DNA of 42,367 bases from positions 1 through 42,367 of the forward strand of contig JAFGTN010000407.1 in assembly GCA_016934075.1 (NCBI GenBank), in the 5' to 3' direction. The position numbers were made by a program, and so were the translations under genes. This document shows, in pieces, positions 28,101-35,339 of the stretch. The stretch is from Pirellulales bacterium (GTDB lineage: Bacteria > Planctomycetota > Planctomycetia > Pirellulales > Thermoguttaceae). Below the pieces are notes generated by a model. The model ran no database searches. It was not told where the DNA came from and saw only the letters and a list, made by a program, of their open reading frames with translations. How positions within the stretch are numbered: position 1 is the stretch's first letter; every line of letters starts with the position of its first letter.

Positions 28101-29071
28101 AGAAAGACGTACTTCCGCCCGGGGCGGATTGGATCGACGAGTGGCAACCTTTTTTTGTGGAAATCTGGGTGGATACGCCCAGCACGGATCAACAAGGCGT
28201 ACCCTCGGCCTTGGTCGATTTACAGTATGATACCGGTTGCCATACGGCCACGGCCATCGAGTATGGGCCGGGGTTTGAAAGTAATCATTCCGGGACGATT
28301 GATGACAAAAGCGGCACGATCTCCGGTGTGGGGGCGGCGACCTCGCGGATGGATGTCGGCGACGACCGGTGGGCTTTGCTTGCCCGCGTGCGGTTCGAAC
28401 CCACGGCAAGTGATGCGGGAGTGCCGATTCATCTTGCGGGCGAGTATTTGGACGCGGTTGCATGCGGGATTGAATTGCAGTCGCCGCAGGATGGGTCGGC
28501 CGAGGCGGTACCCTGCATAATGCAGTTCGGGCCAGGGCCGCATACGCAATTGCGGGCCGTGCCCTACGATATGGATGACGACGGTACGGTCGGTTTGGCA
28601 GACTTGTCGTTCTTCGCATCGGTTTATGGCGAAAAGCCGGGCATTACCACCGACAGCCCATACGCCTATGCGGCCGACTTCAATCGATCGGGCACGATCG
28701 ACTTGGGCGACCTGGCTTTCTTCGCGAGCAACTATCGAAGTGCCCGGCCTAATACGGCGATCTCTTATCCGGTGGAGTTCAATGAATTGCCCCTGGCCAC
28801 TACCGCCGTGATACTATCCGCCGATAGTATCGGTACGTACGATAACGGCTCTACCGATTCCGACATTATGGCTGCTAAGTATAAATCGATGTCAAGCTTG
28901 TTCTGGACCAATGAGGATGCCAGCGTGGATAACTATCTGATCAATGGCGCCACTATTATGGCCTATCACTGGATAGATGTTGAGAACAGCAACGACGAGG
29001 ATGCCCGCGACGCGGTGTTTGCGGAAGTTGGGACGGAAGACAAGATGATGCTGTTGTTTGACGAAGTCTAA
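25199..29071 (+). CDS. LEPR-XLL secreted protein with PKD, beta-helix and dockerin domains
   Basis: This 1290-residue surface or secreted protein starts at ATG 25199 (GAGG eight bases upstream). Near residue 40 it has RCEPLEDRRML, the LEPR-XLL export motif of planctomycetes. Then come a short DUF7948-like start (FAENAGQWAADNVYFGY), a REP-derived stretch (about 112-136), PKD-type repeats (about 137-275), a cadherin-like segment (about 395-465), a CSLREA motif (ITLREAIEAANKN, about 490) and a right-handed parallel beta-helix with NSTISGNSAND-type repeats to about 820. The end carries two dockerin-type calcium loops, DMDDDGTVGLADLSFF and DFNRSGTIDLGDLAFF (about 1124-1180). It is probably an adhesin or polysaccharide-binding scaffold. 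The beta-helix could be a lyase, but I see no catalytic residues. An in-frame GTG at 25145 is less likely as start. Confidence 0.9.
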   Translation: MRERLFELGHLVLWRKRSRQKKFRHMAMLRGEVFARRLRCEPLEDRRMLSVTGSSESLSSDALQMFHTQDALFAENAGQWAADNVYFGYNKGGTQIYFTDDSIEFGLSRGPEKGDWYNLCAAPEGPSRQIVPVPFFGDYDDASGKSVVFSRTADGVYTVGVQVVDDDVAYDMHSTTVTVYNVAPTAHAGGPYVADQGGTITLIAAGSTDPGNDIASYQWDFDGDGQFNDASGISVAFSSTVPGENVVSVLVTDDDGGYDACDAIVTVNNTPPTAEILSNASIAANETVFSVNYSDINALSTATIGANDIFVTGPNSYSRYAELISIDDYTDGSPRIATYRVTPPGSLWRDDDFGEYQITMVADQVYDTSGASVPAGSLGIFSITRTEDDELIIQEDDAPNIIPAGYLVDNDVSVGPLMVDSVEATFNTHGTVDLAGQTVVYTPDASFNGWASFNYTTINQWGYRSTGIVTVLCHCAITVDNLEDNVDLDGLITLREAIEAANKNLSVGDATAGWDGLDRIDFDPSLFADGPGTIVLDGSSLAITEDLEILGPGADKLVIDADGRSNVIRIINGVTATIDGVTITGGADNSGGGIYNSGMLTVANSTISGNSANDGGGITIYGNSSDTSLTVIGSTIAGNSADRGGGIYNNSLGGTATLAITDSIISDNSAYEGGGLYSNVGFYSNSFGTATIIDSTFSENSAIKDGGGIRNYSGEMTISSSRFNGNSAGEDGGGVRTHYGTMRIENSSFSGNSADEGGGIFIGGGLYTTTPSYPDLFITNSTLTGNLASSRGGGIFTSCNHSFPTTTLNNTIVAKNTSPDRPDIAFEENGTITGSYSIIGDDSDQNALINGSGGNIVGTTASPTDPRFLRDAWDGGDGWRDDPGTANIDESANNDYGDMRIEIDSPAFDAGSDSLAVDAEGSPLANDLLGGSRILFTCVDIGAHEYAPPIDVRAIVVTGRSVLDTDGEKDVLPPGADWIDEWQPFFVEIWVDTPSTDQQGVPSALVDLQYDTGCHTATAIEYGPGFESNHSGTIDDKSGTISGVGAATSRMDVGDDRWALLARVRFEPTASDAGVPIHLAGEYLDAVACGIELQSPQDGSAEAVPCIMQFGPGPHTQLRAVPYDMDDDGTVGLADLSFFASVYGEKPGITTDSPYAYAADFNRSGTIDLGDLAFFASNYRSARPNTAISYPVEFNELPLATTAVILSADSIGTYDNGSTDSDIMAAKYKSMSSLFWTNEDASVDNYLINGATIMAYHWIDVENSNDEDARDAVFAEVGTEDKMMLLFDEV
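25533..25605. repeat. REP-like palindrome inside the LEPR-XLL coding sequence
   Basis: The arms AAAAAGGGGACTGGTACAAT (from 25533) and ATTGTACCTGTCCCCTTTTT (to 25605) pair at 22 of 23 positions over 25533-25555 and 25583-25605, with a 27-base loop. The sequence resembles the AAAAGGGGACAGGTAC-type intergenic repeats of planctomycetes. It is read in frame and encodes EKGDWYNLCAAPEGPSRQIV. Confidence 0.75.
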
Positions 29072-29552
29072 AGCCGGGTTTTGTCATACAAGCTGCGATT
29101 CTGCTAATTGCATTCCCACGGGCCTTTTGCCCTTCTCCATTCTCGGGCGTACCATCCTTTTTGTGCAGGACTGTAAAGAACAAGCGGTAGTAGGAGAGAG
29201 TGGCGTATTGCCTGGTTATTTAAGGGAATTCCATATGGCATTCACCTAAAAGATCACCTGAAAGGATTGCAATGAATGCTTTGATTACCACGGCAAAATC
29301 GGCAAAAAACGACGAAAAATGTATTTGACAGTCTGGTTATCGTACCCCACGATTTAGTGTAATCTAGTCACAATTAAACATAATGGTTTCCACGAGAAGA
29401 AGGAAACGGTGGTTCGCCGTTCGGTGTCTATTCCGTTGACCGGGATTGATGGACGTTGCTCTTATGGCTTTTCACCGAAATGCGATGAATCCCGGCTCAG
29501 GGAATCCGGGCAGCCAAAAAAGTCACGGGCTTGTTGGCGGAAGGAGAAGACA
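29072..29552. other. Intergenic region before the binding protein gene
   Basis: This should hold the promoter of the sensing pair. A TTGACA box is at 29325-29330, but the nearest -10 like box (TGTAAT, 29358) is 27 bases away, too far for a standard promoter. No gene or RNA is supported. Confidence 0.35.
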
Positions 29553-30353
29553 GTGCGAGCGATTATCTGGATAACGATGGGGCTCGCCGTCTTTGCCATT
29601 ATGATGTCAACAGCTTTTTGGTATGCCTTTGCCGATGTAAACGGCGAAGAAGAGCCTCGTAAAGAGCTGTTGGTCTACTGTGGCATCACGATGTTCAAGC
29701 CGATTGCGGAAATTGCGCGTGTGATAGAGAAACAGGAAGACTGCCAAATCATTATAGCCCGGGGGGGCTCGGGTAATTTGCTTCACGCAATCAGTGTCAA
29801 TCAATTGGGCGATCTGTACTTGCCTGGATCGCATTCCTATATGAAGACATGCGTTCAGAAAGGTCTTGTTCTTGAAACGGCAGTCGTGGGATATAACAAG
29901 GCTGCTATCATGGTACAAAAGGGGAATCCTAAAGGAATCACGAACGATCTTGCCAACCTTGCCAACCCTGAATATTACGTTGTGATCGGCGATCCGGATA
30001 GCGGAAGCATTGGGCGGGAAACCAAACGAATTCTGCAGCGACGAGGCATTTACGAGGCCGTTGCCCACAATGCGAGAGCACTAACGACCGATTCAAAAGA
30101 TCTTACAAAGGTGCTTGCAGACAAGGAGGCCGACGTTGTCGTCAACTGGTACGCTACTTCCGTCTGGCCCGAAAACTCTCCTAATGTGGATGCGATTGCA
30201 ATCGACGAGCAATACGCCGGCAAAAAGACACTTGTCTTGGGTGTACTCACTTGCAGCCGGCACCCGGAAATCGCGAAGAAGTTTCTAGACTATGCCTCGT
30301 CCCCAAAAGGCGTTGAACTGTTCAAGCGGTATGGACTCTATGAGGTGGAATGA
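29553..30353 (+). CDS. ModA-like periplasmic substrate-binding protein
   Basis: The 266-residue protein probably starts at GTG 29553 with AAGGAG seven bases upstream; the frame is open back to 29409. It has a signal peptide or anchor (AVFAIMMSTAFWYAFADV). The fold matches extracellular binding proteins of the molybdate type (SBP_bac_11): ELLVYCGITMFKPIAEIA, RGGSGNLLHAI (oxyanion-contacting Ser/Gly loop), DLYLPGSHSYMKT, VVIGDPDSGSIGRET and EADVVVNWYAT. The ligand could be molybdate, tungstate or another anion. No ABC permease or ATPase gene is adjacent. The next gene, 82 bases on, is a membrane hybrid kinase, so it probably serves as a sensor partner rather than a transporter component. Confidence 0.85.
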   Translation: MRAIIWITMGLAVFAIMMSTAFWYAFADVNGEEEPRKELLVYCGITMFKPIAEIARVIEKQEDCQIIIARGGSGNLLHAISVNQLGDLYLPGSHSYMKTCVQKGLVLETAVVGYNKAAIMVQKGNPKGITNDLANLANPEYYVVIGDPDSGSIGRETKRILQRRGIYEAVAHNARALTTDSKDLTKVLADKEADVVVNWYATSVWPENSPNVDAIAIDEQYAGKKTLVLGVLTCSRHPEIAKKFLDYASSPKGVELFKRYGLYEVE

Positions 30354-30435
30354 TTGGAATACGGGAGTTTTGCACAGAGTTGTTGAGCCGAACATGTACT
30401 CGACCAACTGAATCGTCCTGAAACATCGTTGTGTT

Positions 30436-33015
30436 ATGCGAATACGTTATATCAAATGCCTGATTGCGAACGCTCGCCGATTTTTCCCGGGCTTGCGGGA
30501 ACCTATTATCGGCTGGTTTTTATTTTTGATCGCAATCTGCTGCGCGACGATAGGGTTTATCCTGCTCGAATCCTACATTGACGAGCGACACAGGCAAAAT
30601 TACCTGTACCTTGTCGCGCAGCAACGTGCGAAACAAACTCTCGGCAACATAGTGAAAAATGACGTTCTGCTTCTCGGTCACCACCTGCACCATCTGACCA
30701 CTGCTAGCGATGACCAGGAAGTTCGAATCATACGCGATAAGGCGTTTCGACAAATCGATTCCGCTGAAGAAATACTTCGTGTTCTGTCGAACGGCGGCAA
30801 TATAATAGACGTAAGGCCAGCCACCCTCGGAAATGTCGGCGAGATTCGGCGTTCGATTACCTATCACCGCAGTCCGCATGAAAACATTGTTGTCGAGGTC
30901 GTCGAACTCGTGCCATTGCTCGCGGATTTATCGGTAAAAATAAACACGCTGTCGCAATTAGTCTTGCATAAATTCGAGACAAGTGATCCAACGGCTCGGC
31001 GCAAGATCGACAGGAGTATCGGCCTGGAACTGAAAGTAGGCTGTGCTCTGACCACGCGTGCCGCGGAATACGCCGACAAGATCCGTTACGATACGGCCGA
31101 AAGGTTGGCGTTCTTGGAAAGTCAACTCGAAGAAGCTGCTTGGAGGATGGCGATTGTCCGGTATTTTACGATCGGCACTTCAGGTATTCTGGCGACGATA
31201 GTCAGCACATGGATCCTCGCACAAACCATGCGTCTTCTGAGAAGGCGGCGCCTCTCTGAAGCCGATCTACGCCGGTCGCGGGCTACATTGGAAACCATCT
31301 TGGAAAGTATACCGGTTGGGGTGGCAGTAGTGGGTGCCGATCATAGGGTGCGAAAGATGAATGCCTCGGCTTTGAAAACCGCGGGATATACGACGGATGA
31401 AGAGGTCGTGGGCAAATTCTGCCATGAAACACTCTGTCCCAAAAGGATGGGACAATGTCCGATACTCGATCTAGGACAATCTGTCGATCACTCCGAATGC
31501 ATCCTCATTTCAAAGACAGGAAAAAGGATCCCCATTCTGAAGACGGTCACGCCGATAGAGATCGACGATGAGACAGTGTTGCTGGAGGCCTTTTTCGATA
31601 TTACCGAACAGAAGAGAGCAGAAGAAAAACTGGAGAAATACCATAAGCACCTGGAACAGCTCGTAGAAGAACGAACTGCGGGACTTGCCCAAACCAATCA
31701 ACGGCTTGAGGAGGAAATCCACAGCCATCAAAAAACCGAAATCGAATTGAAACACTCTGCCGATGCCTTAAAGGCCGCCGTTGACGAAATGGCAAAACTC
31801 AAAGACGCGGCCGAAGCTGCAAGCCAGGCAAAGAGCGAGTTTCTGGCCAATATGAGCCATGAGATACGTACGCCTATGACATCGATTCTCGGCTTTGCGG
31901 ACCTTCTGCAATCGCCCGATACGGAAGAGGGAGAACGGCGAAGTTATATAGACACCATACGCCGTAGCGGTCGGGCTCTTCTGGATTTAATCAATGACAT
32001 CCTCGATTTATCGAAAGTCGAAGCAGGAAGAATGGTGGCCGACATCCAGGAATGCTCGTTCTTGGATATCCTCCAAGATGCCGTGTCTCTTCTACAGCCG
32101 GTTGCTGAGCAAAAATGTTTAACTCTGGAAGTGCGTTATGATTTCCCGCTTCCCGCAAAGATCCAATCAGACCCGGGACGTCTTCGACAGATTATAGTGA
32201 ACCTGGTCGGCAATGCGATAAAATTCACGAGTTCCGGCCACGTTCGTCTTTTTACAAAGATGGTACACCTGGCTGACGGTTCCACACGCATCCAGTTCGA
32301 CGTGGAGGATACAGGCATCGGTCTGCCGGAAAAGGCGATCAGACATATCTTCGAACCGTTTACCCAGGTTGATTCGTCGGCAAGCCGGCGCTATGGTGGG
32401 ACCGGACTCGGATTGGCCGTGTCTAGAAAACTGGCCAGGCTGCTCGGTGGAGATATCACAGCTCGGAGCAAACAAGGGAAGGGAAGCACGTTCAAGTTGA
32501 CAATCGATCCGGGATCTTTGGATGACGTTTTATGGCTCGACGCGCTTCCTAAGGGAAGGCAGACAAGTCATAGAGATGCACCGAAAGATAGCTGGCGGCA
32601 GTGGCAGGGAAGAGTGCTACTGGCCGAAGACGGACCGGACAATCAGCGCCTAATCAGTACGATCCTCAAAAAGCTGGGGCTGCAAGTCGAGATTGCCGAA
32701 AACGGTGCAGTGGCCTATCGGGAAGCAATGAGATCCGCCCGGGAAAACTTGCCCTACGATCTCATTTTGATGGATATGCAGATGCCGGAAATGGACGGCT
32801 ACGAAGCCACACGCAAACTTCGGCAGACAGGATGGAAATCGCCCATAATAGCGCTCACGGCACATGCCATGTCCAACGATCGCGACAAGTGTCTTGAGGC
32901 CGGATGCGATGAATATCTAACCAAGCCAATCGACCGTGATCGGCTGTCGGCTGTTATTGACAACTACTTGCAACCCAAAATCCCAGCCAAGTCAAATGCT
33001 AACACTGACTTATAG
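30436..33015 (+). CDS. Membrane hybrid histidine kinase with cysteine-rich PAS domain
   Basis: The 859-residue protein has a membrane span at about 24-44, a helical periplasmic sensor (about 45-240) and a second span at about 244-264. A PAS domain (about 280-390) contains Cys329, Cys334, Cys341 and Cys355 in GKFCHETLCPKRMGQCPILD and HSEC. After a coiled coil (390-465) comes the HisKA domain with phospho-acceptor His475 (ANMSHEIRTPM), the HATPase domain with NAIKF, DTGIGLP and GGTGLGLAV, and a C-terminal receiver with Asp780 in LILMDMQMPEMDG. A signal from outside drives autophosphorylation and transfer to its own receiver; a phosphotransfer protein and output regulator must lie elsewhere. The helical sensor next to a binding-protein gene resembles the TorT-TorS and AioX-AioS pairs. 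Confidence 0.93.
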   Translation: MRIRYIKCLIANARRFFPGLREPIIGWFLFLIAICCATIGFILLESYIDERHRQNYLYLVAQQRAKQTLGNIVKNDVLLLGHHLHHLTTASDDQEVRIIRDKAFRQIDSAEEILRVLSNGGNIIDVRPATLGNVGEIRRSITYHRSPHENIVVEVVELVPLLADLSVKINTLSQLVLHKFETSDPTARRKIDRSIGLELKVGCALTTRAAEYADKIRYDTAERLAFLESQLEEAAWRMAIVRYFTIGTSGILATIVSTWILAQTMRLLRRRRLSEADLRRSRATLETILESIPVGVAVVGADHRVRKMNASALKTAGYTTDEEVVGKFCHETLCPKRMGQCPILDLGQSVDHSECILISKTGKRIPILKTVTPIEIDDETVLLEAFFDITEQKRAEEKLEKYHKHLEQLVEERTAGLAQTNQRLEEEIHSHQKTEIELKHSADALKAAVDEMAKLKDAAEAASQAKSEFLANMSHEIRTPMTSILGFADLLQSPDTEEGERRSYIDTIRRSGRALLDLINDILDLSKVEAGRMVADIQECSFLDILQDAVSLLQPVAEQKCLTLEVRYDFPLPAKIQSDPGRLRQIIVNLVGNAIKFTSSGHVRLFTKMVHLADGSTRIQFDVEDTGIGLPEKAIRHIFEPFTQVDSSASRRYGGTGLGLAVSRKLARLLGGDITARSKQGKGSTFKLTIDPGSLDDVLWLDALPKGRQTSHRDAPKDSWRQWQGRVLLAEDGPDNQRLISTILKKLGLQVEIAENGAVAYREAMRSARENLPYDLILMDMQMPEMDGYEATRKLRQTGWKSPIIALTAHAMSNDRDKCLEAGCDEYLTKPIDRDRLSAVIDNYLQPKIPAKSNANTDL

Positions 33016-33060
33016 GCGTTCTGAAGCACTGCTACCGTGAAACCGCTCGAGCAGATCGGT

Positions 33061-34023
33061 TTACCATAACATTGAAATCAAAAGCATGCTCAGGTTCAGA
33101 AGGAGTGAAAATAGCAGGTGCAATTGGACATTTGCTTTTGCTATAACCATCAACTCTTGTGGATCGTTGTGATGTGACTTCAGCACAATAATAATACGCG
33201 GGAAGATAACCACATAGGGTAGCAGTGCTGCGAATAGAGGCCAGCCGTATCCTTCGAGTTGCACAGCCACGGCAATTACGTTGAGTACGATTGCCGCTTG
33301 CGCGGCCGCATAGATCGCTGCCGTGGCTTTGCTGCCTAGCCGTGGCGCAATGCCTAGCTTCCCGGCTTGCTTGTCGGCGGGTAAATCGATCAGCTCCCCC
33401 ATCAGCAGTATGGTCACCGTGCTTAAACCACCGATTGGCATGGCTGTTATCATCACGGAACACAGGTCGGTATTTTGGCTGACATATGCCAGCATCATTG
33501 CCATGGGGCCGAAGCTGAACAAGACGGCAATTTCACCCAGCCCGCGATAAGCCAATTTGACCGGAGCTGCCGTGTAATACTTGCTCAAAAAGGCGGATAC
33601 AAAAAAAAGTGCCCACAGCATTGGCCATTGCGATCTGTCCACGAAAAAAGTTAAGGCTATCGTTCCCAGCAAAGATAAAATCAATCCTGCTCGTGCAAGC
33701 ATGTACATTTTTGCGGTCAACTCGGGATACCTGACCAGGATCCCCGAACCACCGCTGAACTCATTGCGATGAACGTTTACCTCATCCGCGCCTTGTTCGG
33801 TATCGTAGATATCGTTGTATACATTAGTGGCAGTGTGCAATCCAATTCCGATAACCAACATCAGTAAAAAATTGATTACCTCGAAGCGTCCGTCTACATG
33901 GCAGGCCAGCAGCGTTCCGAAAACCAATGGCGATAGCAATGCCGTAAAGAACGGTGCCCGGGCCATCTGGAAGATGTTTGGATATTCTTTCATCAGGGTA
34001 TTTCCTATGTCGTTGTGGCTCAT
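33061..34023 (-). CDS. UbiA-family prenyltransferase, MenA-like
   Basis: The 320-residue integral membrane protein has about eight to nine hydrophobic spans and both Asp-rich motifs of UbiA enzymes: NVYNDIYDTEQGAD (67-80) and DLPADKQAGK with Asp213 and Asp217. YTAAPVKLAYRGLGEIAV (149-167) is the loop typical of MenA-type 1,4-dihydroxy-2-naphthoate prenyltransferases. Such enzymes move a polyprenyl group from its diphosphate onto an aromatic acceptor. The ATG at 34023 overlaps the stop codon of the tocopherol-cyclase-like gene as ATGA, so the two are translationally coupled. The frame extends upstream to 34113 but that part overlaps the neighbour. Whether it makes menaquinone or a specialised quinol cannot be told from sequence alone. 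Confidence 0.9.
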   Translation of the reverse strand: MSHNDIGNTLMKEYPNIFQMARAPFFTALLSPLVFGTLLACHVDGRFEVINFLLMLVIGIGLHTATNVYNDIYDTEQGADEVNVHRNEFSGGSGILVRYPELTAKMYMLARAGLILSLLGTIALTFFVDRSQWPMLWALFFVSAFLSKYYTAAPVKLAYRGLGEIAVLFSFGPMAMMLAYVSQNTDLCSVMITAMPIGGLSTVTILLMGELIDLPADKQAGKLGIAPRLGSKATAAIYAAAQAAIVLNVIAVAVQLEGYGWPLFAALLPYVVIFPRIIIVLKSHHNDPQELMVIAKANVQLHLLFSLLLNLSMLLISMLW

Positions 34024-34985
34024 TTCTTCATTGTAGAGAGATTCATCAGTCGCTGCGTGTCGCCCATGGCTTCCATGCCCGCGTGATGGCCAATGTCGCG
34101 GAATATCTCGCATTCGGCCTTATGATTCAATTCCTGCAATTTGACATGGATTGTTGCACCGAGCGTTTCCACCACGCGACCTTCCATACTGATGGATGTG
34201 GGCCCGCGTAGAGAGTGACCCCCGGCACCGATGACATGCATTTCCAAGCGGTGATGTTTGTCTTCAACAGTGAGCTTTATTTGTTCGTTTTTTACGTCAA
34301 TTGCTTTAATTTTGGCGCCCGTGTAGGTGGCGAAACGATAGAGCCTGCCGTTGTGCCAAAGTCCAATGATGAAACCGGCAAATGGCCTGCGTAACCACGG
34401 TATTATGGCCACCGAGCCCGTCAGGCTGGTGCCGGTCTGACTGAAATGGTTGCACTGAAACCATATCCAGGCCTCCGGGAAACTTCTGCCCCAATCTTTT
34501 TCAGTGTAACCTCGCCCATTGTCGAAACAAATCGCTTGTCCGTCCAGATCGATCGTGCCGTGAATGGCATGATCCAGGCTGACGATGCCGTGGTAGCATT
34601 GCATGAAGGGAACCCAGGAATACCAGCCCATAATGCCGGGCGAAACCCAAGTGGAAGGCCAGGGGGTCAAATCGCGAAGAGTCAGGTCGCCACGTATGCA
34701 ACTTTCTTCCGTTTCGAGATCAAGTAATATTCTCTCCGCGGAAAACTGATTCGGGCCGATGCGAACATCGAAGTCGTGATTTGTCGACCGGAATTCCTTT
34801 AAGGGGTATTTGCAGAAAGTTGTCTGGCCGCTGGTACCATGATACACCTGAACGAATGCATGACTTTGCCGAGAGTCTTCCGTGAGGCAAAGGCACGGCA
34901 TTACCGCCAAAGGATGTTCTTCCTCGTGGTCGACAAGTTTGTAATACCACCCTTCGAAAAATGGGGGAGCATGGGCACGATTCAT
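34020..34985 (-). CDS. Tocopherol cyclase family protein
   Basis: The 321-residue protein has the landmarks of the tocopherol cyclase family (VTE1 of plants, the cyanobacterial cyclase): PFFEGWYYKLV near the N-terminus, SPGIMGWYSWVPFMQCYHG (115-133), GYTEKDWGRSFP (159-170), EAWIWFQCNHF (171-181) and RLYRFATYTGAKI. Known members close the chromanol ring of a prenylated hydroquinone, giving tocopherols, in a lipid-binding beta-barrel. No signal peptide or membrane span is seen. ATG 34985 is chosen because the protein then starts a few residues before the conserved motif, as in relatives; the open frame reaches a TTG at 35057. It is coupled to the prenyltransferase gene by an ATGA overlap. Some bacterial members may have other roles, so the reaction is inferred. 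Confidence 0.87.
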   Translation of the reverse strand: MNRAHAPPFFEGWYYKLVDHEEEHPLAVMPCLCLTEDSRQSHAFVQVYHGTSGQTTFCKYPLKEFRSTNHDFDVRIGPNQFSAERILLDLETEESCIRGDLTLRDLTPWPSTWVSPGIMGWYSWVPFMQCYHGIVSLDHAIHGTIDLDGQAICFDNGRGYTEKDWGRSFPEAWIWFQCNHFSQTGTSLTGSVAIIPWLRRPFAGFIIGLWHNGRLYRFATYTGAKIKAIDVKNEQIKLTVEDKHHRLEMHVIGAGGHSLRGPTSISMEGRVVETLGATIHVKLQELNHKAECEIFRDIGHHAGMEAMGDTQRLMNLSTMKK

Positions 34986-35339
34986 GCCGGTAGTCGGACA
35001 GGTTATAAACGGTAATAATCTCTTCAACACGGAACGGCTTTCTTCATCGCCAAGCAAAAAATGAAAGAGCTATCCGGGGATTGTTGATCGCCGATTTACG
35101 ACTTCAGGCGAGATAATTATCGAATCCGAAATAGCGGACTATGACCAGTTTCCAAGCCATGACGACTGCTGTCAAGGCGTTAGTTGAAAATTAGCTCAAT
35201 TTATGCAACACTTTAGAAGATTCCGGACAATCACTGATGCATTCCGCCGAAAGCCGCCAGTGTTGTTGCCGAACCAACCGGAATGTTAACGATCTACGAA
35301 CTGTCTTTGGAAAATTGCCGCAAAGGAAGCAGACAAGAA
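34986..35339. promoter_or_regulatory. Divergent intergenic region between cyclase and exporter genes
   Basis: About 350 bases separate two genes read in opposite directions, so both promoters must lie here. TTGAAA at 35184 is a possible -35 for the exporter, without a good -10. No RNA or repeat is evident. Confidence 0.35.

Noticed and set aside
29325-29363. Sigma-70 promoter (TTGACA with TGTAAT)
   Set aside because: The spacer is 27 bases, far from the usual 16-18.
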